From Acidobacteriota bacterium (GTDB lineage Bacteria; Acidobacteriota; Blastocatellia; Pyrinomonadales; Pyrinomonadaceae), in NCBI GenBank assembly GCA_003223935.1, contig QHXQ01000047.1, positions 1-48,066 on the forward strand: a stretch of DNA of 48,066 nt. The letters are read 5' to 3'. A program made the position numbers and the translations under genes. The notes under the pieces are model-generated. The model was not told where the DNA came from, did no database searches, and saw only the letters and a program-made list of their open reading frames with translations. Below are positions 33,199-41,264 of the stretch, piece by piece. Numbering within the stretch: the stretch's first letter is position 1; every line of letters begins with the position of its first letter.

Positions 33199-34815
33199 GT
33201 GAGGTCTTATTTGCCGCTGACCGGAAGACAAATCGGGGAGTTGGCGTTCCTAATCATCTACGCCACGCTGCACGGCTACTTCGCCGCGTGGCTGGCGGTG
33301 CGGATGCTGTTTCGCCCGCACCGGGCCGTGAAACTTTGGGGCCTCACGATCTGGCCGCAGGGGATGATCCCGCGCCACCGTGAGCGTTTGGCGCAGTCTA
33401 TCGGCAACGCGGTCGGCAATGAATTATTGGCGCAGGAGACGGTCGTTGATGCGCTGTTTGAGACCGATTTTTTTCGCCGCAAGGTCGCGGATTTGATCGG
33501 CGGCTACACGGACGATCTGCTGAACACCTCGTACCCTTCGCTCGTTGAAGCGATCCCTGCGGGCGTGCGCGCGCCCGTGCTCGATGCGATCAGCGCCTTG
33601 CAACTGCGCGTGGCCGATTACATCGCCGCCGTCTTGCGCAGCGAAGAGACGGCCGCGGCCGTCGACTCGTTCATTGATCGGCGCGTAGATGAACTGTTCG
33701 CGCGCCGTCTAAGCGATGCGATTGACGACGAGACTTATGAACAGATCGTCGGCTTCGTCGAAGAACGCTTTCGCGGTCTCGTCACCGAGCGCGGGTTTGA
33801 ACAGAAGGTGCACGACTTCATCAGCGCGCGCATAGACGAACTCGCGCACAGCCAAGCGACGCTCGCCGAAGTGTTCACGCCCGACACGGTCGCGCTCGTC
33901 AAGGCGCGCATAGACGCGCAGCTTGGCCCCATCGCCGAACACCTGACCGAGATCGCCACGAACCAACGCACGCGCACGCAGATCGGCGCGCTCATCAAAC
34001 GCGAGGTAGATGACTACTACGCGCAACTCAGCTTCTTCAAAAAAATCTTCGTCTCGCGCGAGCGCATCCACCGCGAAGTGGATGAGATGGTGAATAAGAC
34101 TCTGCCGCGCCGCGTCGAAGAATTCCTGCACGGCGAAGCGTTCGAGCAAGAGGCGCGCGCCTTCCTCGATCAGACGATTGACAACGTGCTCGCGCGCCCC
34201 TTGAACGAACTCGTCGGCAACCTCGAACCCGACAAACTTGCCCTGATCAAAGAGCAGATCACAATGCGCATCCTCGCCATCGCGCGCGCGCCTGAATTGT
34301 CGAACGCGGTCTCGGCTTACGCAACCGACGCGCTCGCGCGCATCCGCCCGCACACAGTCCGCGCGCTCTTAGAGCACGCCAGCCCCGACTCGGCGCAACG
34401 GCTCAAAAATTTCCTCTCGAAATCCCTGCTCGGCGTGCTCGCGCGGGCCGAGACAGCGCGCACGGTTAATGCTATTCTAACGGCGCAGATCGAGCGGCTC
34501 TTGATCGCGCCCATCGGCCGGCTCTCCGAGCAGATACCGGAACGCTCGATTGAACGTGCACGCAACGCGCTGACAGAACGGATCACGGCCGCCGCGCGCG
34601 AGCGTCTGCCGGTTGCGATCAAAGAGTTCGACATCGGCGGCATCGTGCGCAACAAGGTGGCGAATTATCCGGTCGTCAAACTTGAGGCGCTCGTGCTCTC
34701 GGTCGCGCAGCAGCACCTGCGCACCATCGAACTGTTCGGCGCAGCCATCGGCTTCTTCCTCGGCGTCTCGCAGGCGCTCTACTTCGGCATCAAATACTAC
34801 CTCGGCAACCACTAG
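33199..34815 (+). CDS. DUF445 family membrane-associated protein
   Basis: Protein of unknown function of the DUF445 family (538 aa). The N-terminal membrane segment contains GYFAAWLAVRMLFRPH followed by the diagnostic WGLTIWPQGMIPRHRERLAQ. A very long helical, coiled-coil-like periplasmic or cytosolic domain follows, with repeated LDQTIDNVLARPLNELVGNL-like amphipathic helices, and a second membrane segment near the C-terminus (LFGAAIGFFLGVSQALYFGI). The start is uncertain: GTG at 33199 or a TTG at 33211, which has GAGG at a better distance. It is likely monocistronic. Confidence 0.85.
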   Translation: MRSYLPLTGRQIGELAFLIIYATLHGYFAAWLAVRMLFRPHRAVKLWGLTIWPQGMIPRHRERLAQSIGNAVGNELLAQETVVDALFETDFFRRKVADLIGGYTDDLLNTSYPSLVEAIPAGVRAPVLDAISALQLRVADYIAAVLRSEETAAAVDSFIDRRVDELFARRLSDAIDDETYEQIVGFVEERFRGLVTERGFEQKVHDFISARIDELAHSQATLAEVFTPDTVALVKARIDAQLGPIAEHLTEIATNQRTRTQIGALIKREVDDYYAQLSFFKKIFVSRERIHREVDEMVNKTLPRRVEEFLHGEAFEQEARAFLDQTIDNVLARPLNELVGNLEPDKLALIKEQITMRILAIARAPELSNAVSAYATDALARIRPHTVRALLEHASPDSAQRLKNFLSKSLLGVLARAETARTVNAILTAQIERLLIAPIGRLSEQIPERSIERARNALTERITAAARERLPVAIKEFDIGGIVRNKVANYPVVKLEALVLSVAQQHLRTIELFGAAIGFFLGVSQALYFGIKYYLGNH

Positions 34816-35007
34816 GCGGGCGACACACGTAAGTACGAACAGCGCGCGGGATGAATTTTGCGAGCAACGGTTAGCGCGTCTGCCAATACCAATTAACAAC
34901 GCCTCGAAGTTAAATTTGAGGACGACGGATAAGCGCCGCACGGCGCGTGCTGCCTGCGCTGGCAGACGTTAGGCACGCGCGCCGTGCGGCCCGGTGAAGG
35001 ACGGAAT

Positions 35008-36060
35008 ATGAAAACTCGTTGGAGCCATCTTGGCGTCAACATATTGACGCTCTGTTTGAGTATGATGCTGTTGTTGCTGCCGGTGCGAGCGCAGCAACAG
35101 GCGACGGCCGCAGTCGAGGGAAGCGCGAGTGTGCCGAAGCTGCCGGCCAGTCCTGTGCGGCCGGGGCCGGGACAGTCTGAAAAAGTCGATCAGTACAACA
35201 AGTCCGCTTGGTCTGATAAGTTCACGGGTGGGCACGTCGAGCACGCGGAGTTGATCGAAGGCGATCCGAACATAGAGATCACTGTGGACGTGCCGTCGTT
35301 TCGGCTGACGCTGTGGCAGGACGGCAAGGAGGTCAAGTCTTATCACATCGGCGTCGGGCAACAGAAATATCCGCTCGCCATCGGGCAGCGCACGACGAAT
35401 CAAGTGATCTGGAATCCGGCGTGGATTCCGCCCGACAGCGATTGGGTCACGGGGCACAAGGGCGTCCATCCCGGCGACGTGATCAAAGCGACCGATCCGC
35501 GCAACCCAATCGGCAAGGTGAAGATTCCGCTTGGCGACGGCTACCTGATCCATCAGGCGCACGGCACGGGCGATCTCGGCAATCTCGTCTCGCACGGCTG
35601 CGTGCGCATGTTGCAGACCGACCTGCTCGATCTGGCCGAGAAGATCAACGCGGCTTACGGTTGGCCCGTCTCCGCCAAACAGATCGAACGGGCCGTGCAC
35701 AGCAAACAGACGCTCGTCGCGCCGCTCAGCACGCCGCTCACCGTGGACATCAACTACGACACACAGGTCGTCGAAGGCGGTGCGCTGCACTTGTATCCAG
35801 ATGTGTACGGGCACGGCACGAACACGGTCGCGCGGCTGCGCGCGGAGTTGCAAGCCAACGGCATCGAGCTTGACGACAGCATGCTTAAAGGTTTGCTTGC
35901 GCGCGTACGTCCGCACAACGAATACGTCGTCAGCCTCGCGAGCATCAAGGACGGCCGCGCTTTAACGGACGGCGAACAACGCCCGCTCACTGTCACGCCG
36001 GTCAGACAACCAGCAGCCCGCAAGCCGCGCCCCGCGCCGCAACGCGCGATTCGTTGGTAA
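35008..36060 (+). CDS. L,D-transpeptidase (YkuD domain), secreted
   Basis: Peptidoglycan cross-linking or lipoprotein-anchoring enzyme acting in the periplasm (350 aa). The signal peptide (about residues 1-30, hydrophobic MMLLLLPVRAQQ) is followed by a Pro-rich linker and the YkuD domain from about residue 85: ITVDVPSFRLTLWQDGKEVK, then LIHQAHGTGDLGNLVSHGCV with catalytic Cys and His in S-H-G-C-V-R-M. A 120-residue C-terminal extension follows the catalytic site. The ATG at 35008 has AAGGA 7 nt upstream; the frame is open further to 34984. Convergent with the D,D-carboxypeptidase gene. Confidence 0.93.
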   Translation: MKTRWSHLGVNILTLCLSMMLLLLPVRAQQQATAAVEGSASVPKLPASPVRPGPGQSEKVDQYNKSAWSDKFTGGHVEHAELIEGDPNIEITVDVPSFRLTLWQDGKEVKSYHIGVGQQKYPLAIGQRTTNQVIWNPAWIPPDSDWVTGHKGVHPGDVIKATDPRNPIGKVKIPLGDGYLIHQAHGTGDLGNLVSHGCVRMLQTDLLDLAEKINAAYGWPVSAKQIERAVHSKQTLVAPLSTPLTVDINYDTQVVEGGALHLYPDVYGHGTNTVARLRAELQANGIELDDSMLKGLLARVRPHNEYVVSLASIKDGRALTDGEQRPLTVTPVRQPAARKPRPAPQRAIRW

Positions 36061-36095
36061 AGATCGCTTCGCATCCTTGCTTTGCGTCTTGGCGT

Positions 36096-36141
36096 CTTGG
36101 CGTGAGGTAATTGCTGACCAAAGACAAAGCCTCACGCCAAG
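36096..36141. repeat. Inverted repeat, copy G (CTTGGCGT units)
   Basis: CTTGGCGTGAGG (36096-36107) and CCTCACGCCAAG (36130-36141) are perfect 12-nt inverted complements around a 22-nt loop; GCGTCTTGGCGTCTTGGCGTGAGG upstream shows the tandem unit CTTGGCGT. It follows the L,D-transpeptidase stop closely and precedes the stronger bidirectional terminator. Confidence 0.65.
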
Positions 36142-36147
36142 ATGCAA

Positions 36148-36181
36148 AAAGAGCGCAACGGTTTCGCCCGTTGCGCTCTTT
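36148..36181. terminator. Bidirectional intrinsic terminator between convergent genes
   Basis: Perfect 14-bp stem: AAAGAGCGCAACGG (36148-36161) with CCGTTGCGCTCTTT (36168-36181), loop TTTCGC. An A-run on the left (AAAAAGAG) gives a U tract for the minus-strand transcript, and TTTGC on the right for the plus-strand one. It sits between the ends of the L,D-transpeptidase and carboxypeptidase genes and should terminate both. Confidence 0.85.
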
Positions 36182-36204
36182 GCATTCTCTGCATTTGAAT
36201 TCTT

Positions 36205-37158
36205 TCAGCGAGCCGCAGCTTCCTGCCCTGTGTACTCCCAGTGCCAAGGCTCGTAGTAGTAAGGCTGAAAACCGAAGCGGGCGGCGTTGTGGACGAGCCA
36301 TTGATAGACGCGCGTCTGTGTTTGCAGCGCACGGTTCGCGTCCCGTGTGCTGACCGGCTCGCCGCCGACATAGAGGTCGAGCGCGCGCCCCGTCGCGTGC
36401 GGGCTGTTGACTGCTAGTTGCGCGCGCCCCGCCTGTGGGTTCTGCTGGCGCAACTGGTCTTGATACTCCTTCGAGCGAAACGCCGAGATGATCTTCAGAT
36501 ACTTCTCCGTCGGCGCAAGCTCGCCCGTCGCGGTCTTCGCCAGACCGAGCGACGGATCGGCTGTGGCGGCGGCGACCATGCGCTTGTACGCGGCGTAAGT
36601 GTTCTTTTCAACTTGACGCAACTCGGCGGGCCGTTCCGGCGCGTAAAAATCCATCGGCGGCGCGGTGATCAGTTGATCGGGCGTCGGATAGGTGTGGTCT
36701 TTGAGCCGGTGCGCTTGCCACGCGGCAATCAACTGATAGAGTGTGTCTGTGTCGAGCGTGCCGGTGGCGGGCAGATTCGCGCCGCGCTGCCAACGCGCGA
36801 GCGCCTGTGCGAAGTCGCCCGTGTCCGCACCGGCTTCTATGTCAAGCGTGCGCGCGATGAGCGGCGTGTAGAGCACCCAACCGCGTTGCTCTTGCCCGCC
36901 GAAGACCCAAGTCAGTTGCAGGCTGAGCAAGGCATTCTGTTGCGCGGCGCTAGCCCACCCAGAATTGCTCGGCGCAGACGCAAGCGGTTGGATCGTTTTC
37001 TTGACTGTGTTTGTCGTACTGCCGACGGGCTCAGGTTGTGTTTTAACCGCCTGCGCCATGCCCTGACTGTAGCCGGGCCAAGCTAAGACGCACGCGAGCG
37101 TGGCGAGGATCGCAAGCATTAGGGAAACGATCAAGAGGTCTTTCTTATTGCCTATCAT
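36205..37158 (-). CDS. D-alanyl-D-alanine carboxypeptidase family protein (M15B/VanY)
   Basis: Zn-dependent peptidoglycan D,D-carboxypeptidase (317 aa) with an N-terminal signal-anchor (LLIVSLMLAILATLACVLAW). The M15 zinc site is complete: NSPHATGRALDLYV gives SxHxxGxAxD with His and Asp ligands, and EPWHWEY supplies the third His and catalytic Glu. ISAFRSKEYQDQLRQ is the conserved substrate Arg region. A domain of about 120 residues precedes the peptidase and contains ALARWQRGANLPATGTLDTD, which looks like a peptidoglycan-binding helix bundle. ATG start without a strong ribosome site. Paired head-to-head at its 3' end with an L,D-transpeptidase gene. Confidence 0.9.
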   Translation of the reverse strand: MIGNKKDLLIVSLMLAILATLACVLAWPGYSQGMAQAVKTQPEPVGSTTNTVKKTIQPLASAPSNSGWASAAQQNALLSLQLTWVFGGQEQRGWVLYTPLIARTLDIEAGADTGDFAQALARWQRGANLPATGTLDTDTLYQLIAAWQAHRLKDHTYPTPDQLITAPPMDFYAPERPAELRQVEKNTYAAYKRMVAAATADPSLGLAKTATGELAPTEKYLKIISAFRSKEYQDQLRQQNPQAGRAQLAVNSPHATGRALDLYVGGEPVSTRDANRALQTQTRVYQWLVHNAARFGFQPYYYEPWHWEYTGQEAAAR

Positions 37159-37261
37159 ATTGTCTTAATGTTTGAACCGGCACGGACGCGAAGGGGCGCA
37201 TCGCTTGCTGCAACGTATCAGATGTGGCGCGCGTCGTAAAGGTTGAACGGCCGCGCGCAGT

Positions 37262-37777
37262 CTATTTGACAAACTGCCGTATCAATTCGCTGATGCGCGC
37301 GAGATGATGATCGTCGTGCTCGGCTGTGAACAACGCTAGGTCTATGACGCGCATCGGCTGCTTGAGGCGCGGGTGCAACGCCGTGCGTCCGGCGAACGCT
37401 TGATCATAACCCTCAAGTCGGCGCACGAACTCCATCCGCTCAGTGTGGAAGGCGCGCAGGATGTCTGCAAGCTCGCGCTCGTTATAGCGCGCCTCATACG
37501 TCTTGCGATTCTCCAGATCGGCGGGCATCAAAACTTCGTGCGCTTGTTCGTAGTCGTCTAGGCGCTGCAACTCCAACGCTTCAAGGTCTAACAGATGACC
37601 CGCGTGCTCTTGTATTGACCAACGCTCGCCATCGCGCCGCGTCAATACCTCGCGCTGTAACGCGCCAAGCCGATCTTCGAGCCGCGCCGGTGTCCCCCGC
37701 ACGCGCTCAATAATATTTGGGAACAACTCGACCGGCACCGCAAACGAAAACTCGCGCCCGAACCACAATGATGGCAT
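37262..37777 (-). CDS. DinB family protein
   Basis: Small soluble four-helix-bundle protein of the DinB/YfiT superfamily (171 aa). Typical metal-site histidines: WSIQEHAGHLLDLE (first His) and LFTAEHDDHHLARISELIRQ (H-x3-H). Members act as metal-dependent thiol-using transferases or hydrolases; the substrate is not predictable. The ATG at 37777 (MPSLWFGREFSF) with GAGGTG 9 nt upstream is preferred over the longer frame to 37840, whose extra residues are unlike the family. It is divergent from the VWFA gene, 160 bp away. Confidence 0.9.
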   Translation of the reverse strand: MPSLWFGREFSFAVPVELFPNIIERVRGTPARLEDRLGALQREVLTRRDGERWSIQEHAGHLLDLEALELQRLDDYEQAHEVLMPADLENRKTYEARYNERELADILRAFHTERMEFVRRLEGYDQAFAGRTALHPRLKQPMRVIDLALFTAEHDDHHLARISELIRQFVK

Positions 37778-37937
37778 TAGTTTCACCTCGTCCTTTGAAT
37801 TGATAACCGTGCGAGGACAGCCGCGCATATCATAAGGCATCGCGGCTGGAAATATCTGCCCGAACGCTTACGCCGACTGCTCGGTGTGCAGGCCGGCGCT
37901 TGACGGGCGCGGCGCGTCTTAGGCAAGATGGCGCGCG

Positions 37938-39701
37938 ATGTTGTACCGCAGTACGTCCCCGCGCGGCTCGTTCCCGTGCCAGTTTAACCTGCAAGCAAAA
38001 TTATTCGGCGCGCTTTGCCTGTTCATTATTTGCGTCTGCGCGTCGCAGCAGACGCATGCGCAGACGCTCACGCGCGAGCTTAACGTGTCGAGCAGCGCCT
38101 CGAATCCGGCCGAGATCATCGTCCACAACACGAGCGGGCGCGTCACGGTCGTCGCGGGCGACGAGGAGCGCAAGGGCGTGTCGCTCAAAGCCGAGTCGAG
38201 AGGCGCGTCTGTCACCGATGCGGACGTGCAGACGAAGGCTGAGGGCGGGCGCGTGACAGTCGAGGTGCGCCAACGCGCCGAGCATGATCGAATTGATCTA
38301 ACGCTGCAAGTGCCGCCACGCGCGCGTGTGCGCGTCGAGACCGGAGGCGGCGCGGTTGATGTGTCGGGGCCGCTGAGCGATGCTGCGGTCATAACCAACA
38401 CGGGCACGATCCGCGCCGACGTGCCGACAGATTCCCTAAGCTACAGCTTTCGTTGGCTGGCGAGCCGGCCGCGTTACTTCAGCGAGGTCACACTCGGCAA
38501 AGTCCGCGAGCACGCGGGCGGGCGCTTCGAGATCAGCGGGCGCATAGGCGACAAAAAGGCCGCGAAAGAGACGCGCGTGCGTTTGGATTTGCAGACCGAG
38601 CGCGGCGTGGTGCTGTTCGGCGTTGACCCGGCGATGGTGCCGAGCGATCTGCGCGAACGACCTTTGACGGAAGCCGCCCGCGCCATCATCCGCAGTGGCA
38701 ACGAAGATTTGATTGACGCGATCCGCAAGGTCGTGCCGCGCTACGTCGGCGAGTATGCGGCGACGCTGCCGCCGCGCATGGCCGCGCCCACGCTCGGCAC
38801 GTTCCACGCGCCCGATGCGGTCGTCACACCCGTGAGCACGACGCCGCACGTCATGCGTCTGCACGCGAGCGTGACCGACACGAACGGGCGTGCGATCCAT
38901 GATCTGAAGGCCGAAGATTTTCTCGTTTACGAAAACGGGCAACAACGGCCCGTGACCGATGTCGAACAGACGCGCACGCCGTTCAATATCGTACTCTTGT
39001 TGGATGTGTCGGGCAGCGTCGAAGAACGGCTCGACTTCATCCGCAAAGCCGCGCTCGATTTTCTCAAGACGGTCAGCCCGCAGGATCGCATCGCCATCAT
39101 CAGTTTCCGCGACGACATTCAACTCGTCTCGGATTTTACGACCGACCGCAATCTGCTCAACGAGCGCGTCAAGATGATCGACGCGGGCGGCGCGACCGCG
39201 CTCTACGACGCGCTCGCCTACACGCTCGTCGAAACCTTGAAGCCTCTGCGCGGTGAGCGCACGGCGGTTGTCATTCTTTCAGACGGCGACGACAATCGCT
39301 CCTTCGTGCCGTTTCCTTCCGTGCTCGAATCGGTCGTCGAATCCGGCGCGCTCATCTATCCGCTCTACGTGCCGTCGGGTCTGATTCCCACAGACGCCGC
39401 GCCCGACCCTCTGACGACGCTCGACCCGACGCGCTCGCGTTATCTCACCTTGACCTCGCGCGCCGAAGAGGATGCGCGCAAGCTGGCCACCGTTTCGGGC
39501 GGCGTCTATTACCCGATCACGCGCCTCGACGAACTGCAACGCGCTTACGACGAAGTGGTCGCCCAACTCCGCACTGCCTACACGATCACCTACGACTCGG
39601 CTGCGACTGATACATCGGCCGCGCGTCACGTCCGCGTCCGCCTCGCGCGTCGTGAGGATGCAGCGATCCGTCTGAGTCCGGCCGTGACCACACAGCCGTA
39701 G
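37938..39701 (+). CDS. Secreted VWFA-domain protein (acidobacterial VWFA-related)
   Basis: Exported protein, 587 aa, of the VWFA-related type frequent in Acidobacteriota. A signal peptide with hydrophobic core LFGALCLFIICVCA precedes ~120 residues rich in beta strands (IIVHNTSGRVTVVAGDEERK onward) and a domain with TDTNGRAIHDLKAEDFLVYE, the conserved pre-VWA strand. The VWA fold follows from about residue 335: FNIVLLLDVSGSVEERLDFI with MIDAS D-x-S-x-S, GGATALYDALAYTLVETL with MIDAS Thr, and VVILSDGDDNRS. It likely mediates metal-dependent protein-protein binding at the surface. Partner unknown. Confidence 0.9.
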   Translation: MLYRSTSPRGSFPCQFNLQAKLFGALCLFIICVCASQQTHAQTLTRELNVSSSASNPAEIIVHNTSGRVTVVAGDEERKGVSLKAESRGASVTDADVQTKAEGGRVTVEVRQRAEHDRIDLTLQVPPRARVRVETGGGAVDVSGPLSDAAVITNTGTIRADVPTDSLSYSFRWLASRPRYFSEVTLGKVREHAGGRFEISGRIGDKKAAKETRVRLDLQTERGVVLFGVDPAMVPSDLRERPLTEAARAIIRSGNEDLIDAIRKVVPRYVGEYAATLPPRMAAPTLGTFHAPDAVVTPVSTTPHVMRLHASVTDTNGRAIHDLKAEDFLVYENGQQRPVTDVEQTRTPFNIVLLLDVSGSVEERLDFIRKAALDFLKTVSPQDRIAIISFRDDIQLVSDFTTDRNLLNERVKMIDAGGATALYDALAYTLVETLKPLRGERTAVVILSDGDDNRSFVPFPSVLESVVESGALIYPLYVPSGLIPTDAAPDPLTTLDPTRSRYLTLTSRAEEDARKLATVSGGVYYPITRLDELQRAYDEVVAQLRTAYTITYDSAATDTSAARHVRVRLARREDAAIRLSPAVTTQP

Positions 39702-40008
39702 TAATCAGCCCATCAGGTTTTACGGCCAACCGCGCCGCCGTCTTCATTTCAATGTTTGGTCAAGCGCCAAACTGCAAAAGCTTGTCGCTGCGGTTGACTT
39801 AGGCTAAATATTAGCTTAGATTTTTCTGCGCCTTCGGGCCGCATAAGCCGATAGGGCGGCACTTCCTATTCGCCTGCGCAGTTTTCCTGCTATTAAATTT
39901 CTACGTTTGATTCACCTTACTTTATCGTAAGGTCTTGTCGGCTGACCGCCAGCTGATCAGTATTCAACCCTGCAAGGCACTGCGCCTAACCCCAAAGAGA
40001 GGAACCAA
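39702..40008 (+). other. Gene-free spacer with a probable promoter and leader hairpin
   Basis: About 300 bp with no gene. A good sigma-70-like promoter can be read: TTGACT (39794-39799), 17-nt spacer, TAGATT (39817-39822). Further down, ACCTTAC (39914-39920) and GTAAGGT (39927-39933) form a 7-bp hairpin with a TTTATC loop. The promoter points toward the lipoprotein pair that follows. Confidence 0.55.
39794..39822 (+). promoter_or_regulatory. Sigma-70-like promoter for the paralogous lipoprotein pair
   Basis: TTGACT then 17 nt then TAGATT, within an AT-rich patch ending in TTTTT. The start codon served is the GTG at 40009, leaving a leader of about 180 nt with one small hairpin. Confidence 0.5.
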
Positions 40009-40524
40009 GTGAAGAAGCAAATAATCATCGGCGGCTTGGCCGCCATGTTACTAGTCGTCACGGCTTGCTCGTCCCCGGCCCCCGCTAATAAAACGAGCAC
40101 GACGACAAACACGACCACGACTTCGACCAGCAACACCAACAAAACGAACCCGCCGGCGAACAGCAACAACGCCGCACCGGCTAATACCAATCAGACAACA
40201 AACACGAGCGAGACCAAGACCGACGCGCAAACGGCTAAGCAGGATTTCACGCTCGTCAATGCGACCGGCGTAGAGATTCACAGTCTGTATATCACGCCGC
40301 ATGAAGCGAAAGATTGGCAAGAGGACATTCTCGGCCGCGACACTCTGCCCAGCGGCGAAAGCGTGGATATTAAATTCCACCGTAACGAGAAGGCCGCCAT
40401 GTGGGACTTGCGGGTTGAAGACAAAGATGGTAACAGCATTGAGTGGGAGAATCTGAACCTACCCGAAATCTCCAAGGTGACGCTGCACTACAAAGACGGC
40501 AAGGCGTGGGCTGATACGGAATAG
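40009..40524 (+). CDS. Lipoprotein with Thr/Asn-rich linker and small conserved domain
   Basis: 171 aa. GTG start with GAGAGGAA upstream. The signal peptide ends in LLVVTAC, a clear lipobox. About 60 residues of Thr/Asn/Ser/Pro linker follow, suggesting an extended tether to the cell surface or outer membrane. The C-terminal about 90 residues (DFTLVNATGVEIHSLYITP, DILGRDTLPSGESVDIKFH, ISKVTLHYKDGKAWADTE) form a compact beta domain shared with the next gene. I do not know its function; database labels such as argininosuccinate lyase for this kind of domain would be wrong on sequence grounds. Confidence 0.85.
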   Translation: MKKQIIIGGLAAMLLVVTACSSPAPANKTSTTTNTTTTSTSNTNKTNPPANSNNAAPANTNQTTNTSETKTDAQTAKQDFTLVNATGVEIHSLYITPHEAKDWQEDILGRDTLPSGESVDIKFHRNEKAAMWDLRVEDKDGNSIEWENLNLPEISKVTLHYKDGKAWADTE

Positions 40525-40651
40525 CGCGGGAGCGCACCGGACAGGCCCCGGCCTCTGGTCAACTCAAGTCGCGCCCGTCGGCGCTAACTGCATCTTCGGC
40601 GCAAGCAAGCGCCGTGACTGACCAACTACTAGACAAAGGAGTCCCCCGAAC

Positions 40652-41038
40652 ATGAAGTACGCGCGGTTTAATGGTCTGCGCCCATTGCGGGCGCTAGTTG
40701 CGCTTTGCCTGCTTTCGCTGCTGGTCAGCCTGCCGGCAAACGCGCAGGGTAAGCAGGATTTCACGCTCGTCAATGCGACCGGCGTAGAGATTCACGAGCT
40801 TTACGTCTCCCCGCACAAAAGCAACGACTGGGAAGAAGATATTCTGGGACAGGACACGCTGCCCGATGGCGATAGCGTAACTATTCACTTCTCGCCCAAA
40901 GAGAGAGCCAAGCTGTGGGACTTGAAGGTCGTGGACAAGGGCGGTAACAGCATTGAGTGGGAGAGCCTGAACCTGCTCGAAATCTCCAAGGTCACACTGC
41001 ACTATAAGAACGGCAAGGCTTGGGCCGATATTGAATAA
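40652..41038 (+). CDS. Secreted paralogue of the preceding lipoprotein domain
   Basis: 128 aa: an N-terminal signal peptide with a hydrophobic core (LVALCLLSLLVSLPANAQ, ordinary signal peptidase I site, no lipobox) followed at once by the same beta domain as in the previous gene, without the Thr/Asn linker. DFTLVNATGVEIHELYVSP and DILGQDTLPDGDSVTIHFS align over the whole length. A 46-nt segment is identical between the two genes (40236-40281 and 40750-40795), so the duplication is recent or corrected by gene conversion. AAGGAG precedes the ATG. A 17-bp hairpin terminator follows 32 bp after the stop. Confidence 0.85.
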   Translation: MKYARFNGLRPLRALVALCLLSLLVSLPANAQGKQDFTLVNATGVEIHELYVSPHKSNDWEEDILGQDTLPDGDSVTIHFSPKERAKLWDLKVVDKGGNSIEWESLNLLEISKVTLHYKNGKAWADIE

Positions 41039-41070
41039 GGGCCGCCGGGCTGTTCCCATCGTCACCTTAA

Positions 41071-41110
41071 GCGGACGGGCGTCGAGCGCAAATGCTCGAC
41101 GCCCGTCCGC
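41071..41110 (+). terminator. Intrinsic terminator after the lipoprotein pair
   Basis: Perfect 17-bp inverted repeat, 41071-41087 with 41094-41110 (GCGGACGGGCGTCGAGC and its complement), around loop GCAAAT. The following TTCCTATG is a poor U tract, so efficiency is uncertain, but stem strength and position 32 bp after the stop favour a terminator. Confidence 0.75.
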
Positions 41111-41264
41111 TTCCTATGCCCTCAAGCCTGCGCTGCATAATGCTCAAGCGCTAATTGAATCCACGCCTGAGTAATCACCATCCGGGCCTCGTCTGTTTGC
41201 CTGCACCGCCGACTACGAGGCCGGCGGTTTACTTTTCTTCATACATCTTGCATCCTTCTCACCG

